This document shows positions 4,782-7,501 of a DNA stretch of 7,501 nt, in pieces. The position numbers and the translations under genes are program-made. A model generated the notes under the pieces. That model was not told where the DNA came from and made no database searches. It saw only the letters and a program-made list of their open reading frames with translations. Source of the stretch: Bacillota bacterium (GTDB lineage: Bacteria; Bacillota; Clostridia; Christensenellales; CAG-138); assembly GCA_023453725.1 (NCBI GenBank), contig JAEXTB010000328.1, forward strand, positions 1 to 7,501, written 5' to 3'. Each line of letters begins with the position of its first letter. The first letter of the stretch is position 1.

Positions 4782-6266
4782 ATGTCCCAAAGCGTACTCA
4801 AAGTGGTGGATGTCAAAAAATCTTTCGCAGGCGTACAGGCGCTAAAAGGGGTTTCCCTTGACATTGAGGCGGGGGAGATCCATTGCCTCGCAGGGGAAAA
4901 CGGCTGCGGAAAATCCACGCTCATTAAAATCATCTCAGGCGTCTATACGCCGACTGCCGGGCATATCGAGTTCGGCGACAAGATCTATCAAAAGATCTCG
5001 CCGATCGAGTCGATCATGAACGGCGTACAGGTCATTTATCAAGACTTTTCCATTTTCCCCAATCTCTCTGTTATAGAGAATTTGGCGTTCAACGCGGAGC
5101 TTGCGAATAAGCGCAAGTTTGTCAACCGGCAGCGCATGAAGCGGATCGCAGAAGAAGCCATTGCGAAGATCCATTTTGACGTGGACCTCAACGCAAAAGT
5201 CGGCTCGCTTTCCGTTGCAAGCAAACAGCTTGTTGCCATCTGCAGGGCGTTGATGTTTGACGCCAAGCTCATTATTATGGACGAACCGACAACGGCGCTT
5301 ACCCGCAAAGAGGTCAACGCGCTGTTCCAGATTATACTCGACCTCAAGAAGCAGGGCATTGCAACGCTGTTTGTCAGCCACAAGCTGGACGAAGTTTTTG
5401 AGATATCCGAACGCTTCACCATTTTACGAAGCGGCGAAAAAATAATCACCGGCACCACTTCGGAGCTGGACAATAAAAAGTTTACGTATTATATGACCGG
5501 GCGCGAGTTTGAGGATCATCCATTCGAGCCCAAAGGGTTGTCCAAAGAGCCGGTGCTGACCGCAGATGGGTTAAGCGCGCAAGGTTTCTTTGAGGATGTC
5601 AGCTTCTCGCTGCACAAGGGTGAAATTCTCGGTATCACGGGCCTCTTAGGCTCGGGCCGCACGGAGCTTGCGCTTTCGCTCTTTGGCATGCAACACGCGG
5701 ACAAAGGCACCATTACCATTGACGGACAGCAAGTTTCGCTTGATACCCCTGAGGCAGCCATGAAAAACGGCATCGGCTATGTGCCGGAGGATCGCCTTTC
5801 CGAAGGCCTGTTCCTGCCGCGCAGCATTGGCGACAATATCGTGGTTTCTGAGCTTGAGAAACTTTCCAACAAGCTTGGCGTGCTCGATCAAAAGAAGAAA
5901 AAGCAGGAGATCGCCCGTTGGGTGGAGGAACTCTCCATCGCAACACCCAATCCGGATAACGCCTGCAGCACACTTTCGGGCGGCAACCAGCAGCGCATCG
6001 TGCTGGCCAAGTGGCTGGCCCGGGATTTGAAGGTGCTTATCCTCAACGGCCCGACCGTGGGCGTGGACATCGGCTCCAAGCATGATATCCATCAGATTTT
6101 AAGAAAGTTGGCGGAACAGGGGCTGGGGATCATCGTCATATCCGACGATATTCCGGAAATCTTAGCCAACTGTTCAAAAGTGCTCATCATGCGCGACGGC
6201 CGCATCAGCGCGACACTTTCGCCCTCGGGCGTGGACGCGCAGGCGCTTTCGCAATATATGATGTAG
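4782..6266 (+). CDS. Sugar ABC transporter ATP-binding protein, two fused nucleotide domains (RbsA/MglA type)
   Basis: This 494-residue cytoplasmic ATPase drives import through the two permeases encoded next. Domain 1 (about 5-240) has Walker A GENGCGKST (38-46), Walker B LIIMDEPTTAL (163-173, D167, E168) and the H-loop H200. Its signature is degenerate (LSVASKQ, 143-149). Domain 2 (about 258-494) has a lysine-less Walker A (GLLGSGRTEL, 287-296) and an intact signature LSGGNQQR (398-405). Its Walker B is decayed, ILNGPTVGVD (420-429), where Asp and Glu have become Asn and Gly, and it has Ser-Asp instead of an H-loop His (VISDDIPEI). One ATP site (domain 1 Walker motifs with domain 2 signature) therefore looks competent and the other does not, as is known for this family. 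ATG 4782 has only a modest Shine-Dalgarno (AAAGGGG at 4765-4771, or GAAGG at 4773-4777), weaker than that of the binding-protein gene. The permease gene follows after 12 nt. Confidence 0.95.
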   Translation: MSQSVLKVVDVKKSFAGVQALKGVSLDIEAGEIHCLAGENGCGKSTLIKIISGVYTPTAGHIEFGDKIYQKISPIESIMNGVQVIYQDFSIFPNLSVIENLAFNAELANKRKFVNRQRMKRIAEEAIAKIHFDVDLNAKVGSLSVASKQLVAICRALMFDAKLIIMDEPTTALTRKEVNALFQIILDLKKQGIATLFVSHKLDEVFEISERFTILRSGEKIITGTTSELDNKKFTYYMTGREFEDHPFEPKGLSKEPVLTADGLSAQGFFEDVSFSLHKGEILGITGLLGSGRTELALSLFGMQHADKGTITIDGQQVSLDTPEAAMKNGIGYVPEDRLSEGLFLPRSIGDNIVVSELEKLSNKLGVLDQKKKKQEIARWVEELSIATPNPDNACSTLSGGNQQRIVLAKWLARDLKVLILNGPTVGVDIGSKHDIHQILRKLAEQGLGIIVISDDIPEILANCSKVLIMRDGRISATLSPSGVDAQALSQYMM

Positions 6267-6278
6267 GGGGTGTGAAGA

Positions 6279-7301
6279 ATGGCCAAATTGTTTAAAAAGC
6301 TTACGCAGCGCAATGAGTTTTATATCTTTCTTGTTCTTGTGGCGCTGAGCATCGTCATACAGGCGCGTTCGGGGCAGTTCTTTACCTCCAACAACATTGT
6401 GGACCTTCTTTCTGCTTTGATCGTTCCGGGTTTGTTCGCCTTGGGCGCATTCATGGTCATCGTTTCCGGCGGTATTGACGTATCGTTTCCGGCACTTGCT
6501 TCTTTGAGCATGTACGCGACGACGCGGATACTCGTGGACTCGAACTATCAGGGCGGGATGCTCCTGCCCATTCTCATGTCGCTGTGCTTTGGCGCGATTT
6601 TAGGCGCTGTGAACGGCGTGCTGATTGCTTCCTTCAAGCTGCCGCCGCTGATTGTGACGCTGGGCACCTCAAGCGTGTTCAAAGGCGTCATGCAGGGCGT
6701 TTTAAACTCTGTGCAGATCGCCGTCATTCCGCCGGGAATGTCCTCGTTTGGTACCTCAGCACTATTCGTTGCGCAGAACTCGCAGACTGGCCTTACCTCC
6801 CGCATGCCGGTAGCCTTCCTGGCGCTTGCCATTGTTCTGGCGGTTGTTTACTTTGTGCTCAACCGTACCATGTATGGCCGTGGGCTCTACGCCATCGGCG
6901 GCAACGAGACAAGCGCGCACCGCGCCGGTTTCAACGTATGGTTCATTAAATTCTTCCTTTATGTCGGCGTAGGTATGGTTTCGAGCCTTGCGGGGTTGAT
7001 CCGCGTATGCATGATGACGCAGGCGCATCCGACCAACATGCTGGGCATGGAAATGATGATTATCGCCGGCGTGGTGCTGGGCGGTACTGCCATTACTGGC
7101 GGCGCGGGCACGCTTACGGGCTGCATGCTGGGTACCATACTCATTGTCATGGTGCAGAACTCGCTGATTCTGCTCGGTGTTCCCACCTTCTGGCAAGGGT
7201 TGTTCCTTGGCCTCTTAATTCTGGTAGGCACAGGGGTGAGCGCCATGCAGGTTGCGCGTGCAAATCAATCTAAGGATCGTCAGTTGGGGAGGGCGCTGTA
7301 A
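6279..7301 (+). CDS. Sugar ABC transporter permease 1 (RbsC/AraH type)
   Basis: This encodes a 340-residue membrane protein of the BPD_transp_2 family, forming half of the sugar channel. Hydrophobic segments run from about residue 14 to 323. Family landmarks are FALGAFMVIVSGGIDVSFPALASL (53-76, the GGIDxS block with FPA where ribose permeases usually have VG), FKLPPLIVTLGTSS (119-132), and YGRGLYAIGGNETSAHRAG (199-217). The ATPase-facing loop GGTAITGGAGTLTG is at 268-281. Length and layout match RbsC. ATG 6279 is supported by AGGGGGTG (6265-6272), which overlaps the ATPase stop codon; the 12-nt gap implies coupled translation. The stop codon overlaps the start of permease 2 by one base. The sugar carried cannot be told from the permease. 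Confidence 0.95.
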   Translation: MAKLFKKLTQRNEFYIFLVLVALSIVIQARSGQFFTSNNIVDLLSALIVPGLFALGAFMVIVSGGIDVSFPALASLSMYATTRILVDSNYQGGMLLPILMSLCFGAILGAVNGVLIASFKLPPLIVTLGTSSVFKGVMQGVLNSVQIAVIPPGMSSFGTSALFVAQNSQTGLTSRMPVAFLALAIVLAVVYFVLNRTMYGRGLYAIGGNETSAHRAGFNVWFIKFFLYVGVGMVSSLAGLIRVCMMTQAHPTNMLGMEMMIIAGVVLGGTAITGGAGTLTGCMLGTILIVMVQNSLILLGVPTFWQGLFLGLLILVGTGVSAMQVARANQSKDRQLGRAL

Positions 7302-7501
7302 TGAACACACAGAGAAAAGGCATTCGCGCCATCATCAAGGACGTACACATCGGAAGGCTTTTAGGCCTGATGGCGTTCTGGATGATATTCATGGCCATCT
7401 TTCGCTTCAATAAGTTTTATACGCTGATCAATTTCCAGACCATGGCCTCACAGTTTCCGGAATTCGGCCTGATGGCGCTTGGCATCATGCTGTGCATGAT
7501 C
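7301..7501 (+). CDS. Sugar ABC transporter permease 2, N-terminal part (3' truncated by window)
   Basis: This is the first 67 codons of a second RbsC-type permease, open to the window edge. The ATG at 7301 shares its A with the TAA of permease 1 (TAATG), and GGGGAGGG (7286-7293) lies seven bases upstream, so translation is almost certainly coupled. After a basic N-terminus (MNTQRKGIRAIIKD) comes a first membrane segment (LLGLMAFWMIFMAIFRF). FYTLINFQTMASQFPEFGLM and ALGIMLCMI follow, corresponding to the F.t..N...i..q.p..g..alG stretch that precedes the GGIDxS block in this family. Two different permeases with one double ATPase suggest a heterodimeric channel, as in the Lsr and rhamnose-type transporters. 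About 250-270 residues are expected beyond the window. Confidence 0.93.
   Translation, partial: MNTQRKGIRAIIKDVHIGRLLGLMAFWMIFMAIFRFNKFYTLINFQTMASQFPEFGLMALGIMLCMI

Noticed and set aside
4622..4933. 103-codon minus-strand frame covering the 4622-4781 spacer
   Set aside because: Half of it is antisense to the Walker A region of the ATPase gene, it has no supporting Shine-Dalgarno that I can see, and the remainder reads through GC-rich inverted repeats. I treat the spacer as non-coding.
1..7501. CRISPR array, insertion sequence, phage or toxin-antitoxin system
   Set aside because: No regularly spaced repeats, no transposase or integrase frame, and no small paired gene module were seen on either strand.

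Overview
The window reads as a piece of a bacterial chromosome, most likely from an anaerobic Bacillota (Clostridia-type) species. This rests on the strong AGGAGG ribosome binding sites, the binding-protein lipoprotein with a cysteine lipobox and an Ala/Pro/Glu/Ser-rich tether (typical of Gram-positive surface lipoproteins), the roughly even base composition, and the gene families present. The taxonomic call is an inference from style; no rRNA or other marker gene is present.

Left edge (1-1000): the 3' end of an amino-acid-type (GlnQ-like) ABC ATPase gene ends at 311 and is closed by a convincing intrinsic terminator (327-359). Facing it on the minus strand is a GNAT acetyltransferase gene (473-997) with its own sigma-70-type promoter (1038-1066). 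Between that promoter and the next gene is an AT-rich intergenic region holding a perfect 12-bp palindrome, an 11-bp direct repeat and an extended -10 promoter reading rightward.

Centre and right (1245-7501): one co-directional sugar-uptake locus. In order it has a LacI-family regulator, a TIM-barrel sugar isomerase/epimerase, an RbsB/RhaS/LsrB-type sugar-binding lipoprotein, an RbsA/MglA-type double ATPase, and two RbsC-type permeases, the second cut by the window end. Gaps are 45 nt (regulator to isomerase), 62 nt (isomerase to binding protein), 281 nt (binding protein to ATPase), 12 nt (ATPase to permease 1) and a 1-nt overlap (permease 1 to permease 2). Together they would sense a carbohydrate, capture it at the membrane surface, import it with ATP, and isomerise or epimerise it inside the cell. 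The substrate cannot be fixed from the sequence; no kinase or aldolase is visible before the window ends.

The most unusual parts are not the proteins but the spacers. The 281-nt gap after the binding-protein gene holds a large two-tier stem-loop (4525-4618) and a second nested GC-rich structure (4675-4727), which could set unequal expression of binding protein and transporter. A 10-bp hairpin precedes the binding-protein gene. The regulator's translation start is also odd: its best Shine-Dalgarno points to a four-codon frame whose stop overlaps a GTG start. The ATPase has one normal and one clearly decayed nucleotide site. I see no CRISPR array, insertion sequence, tRNA or rRNA, and no evidence of a wholly new system; this is mainly a conventional carbohydrate ABC locus with interesting regulatory spacers.
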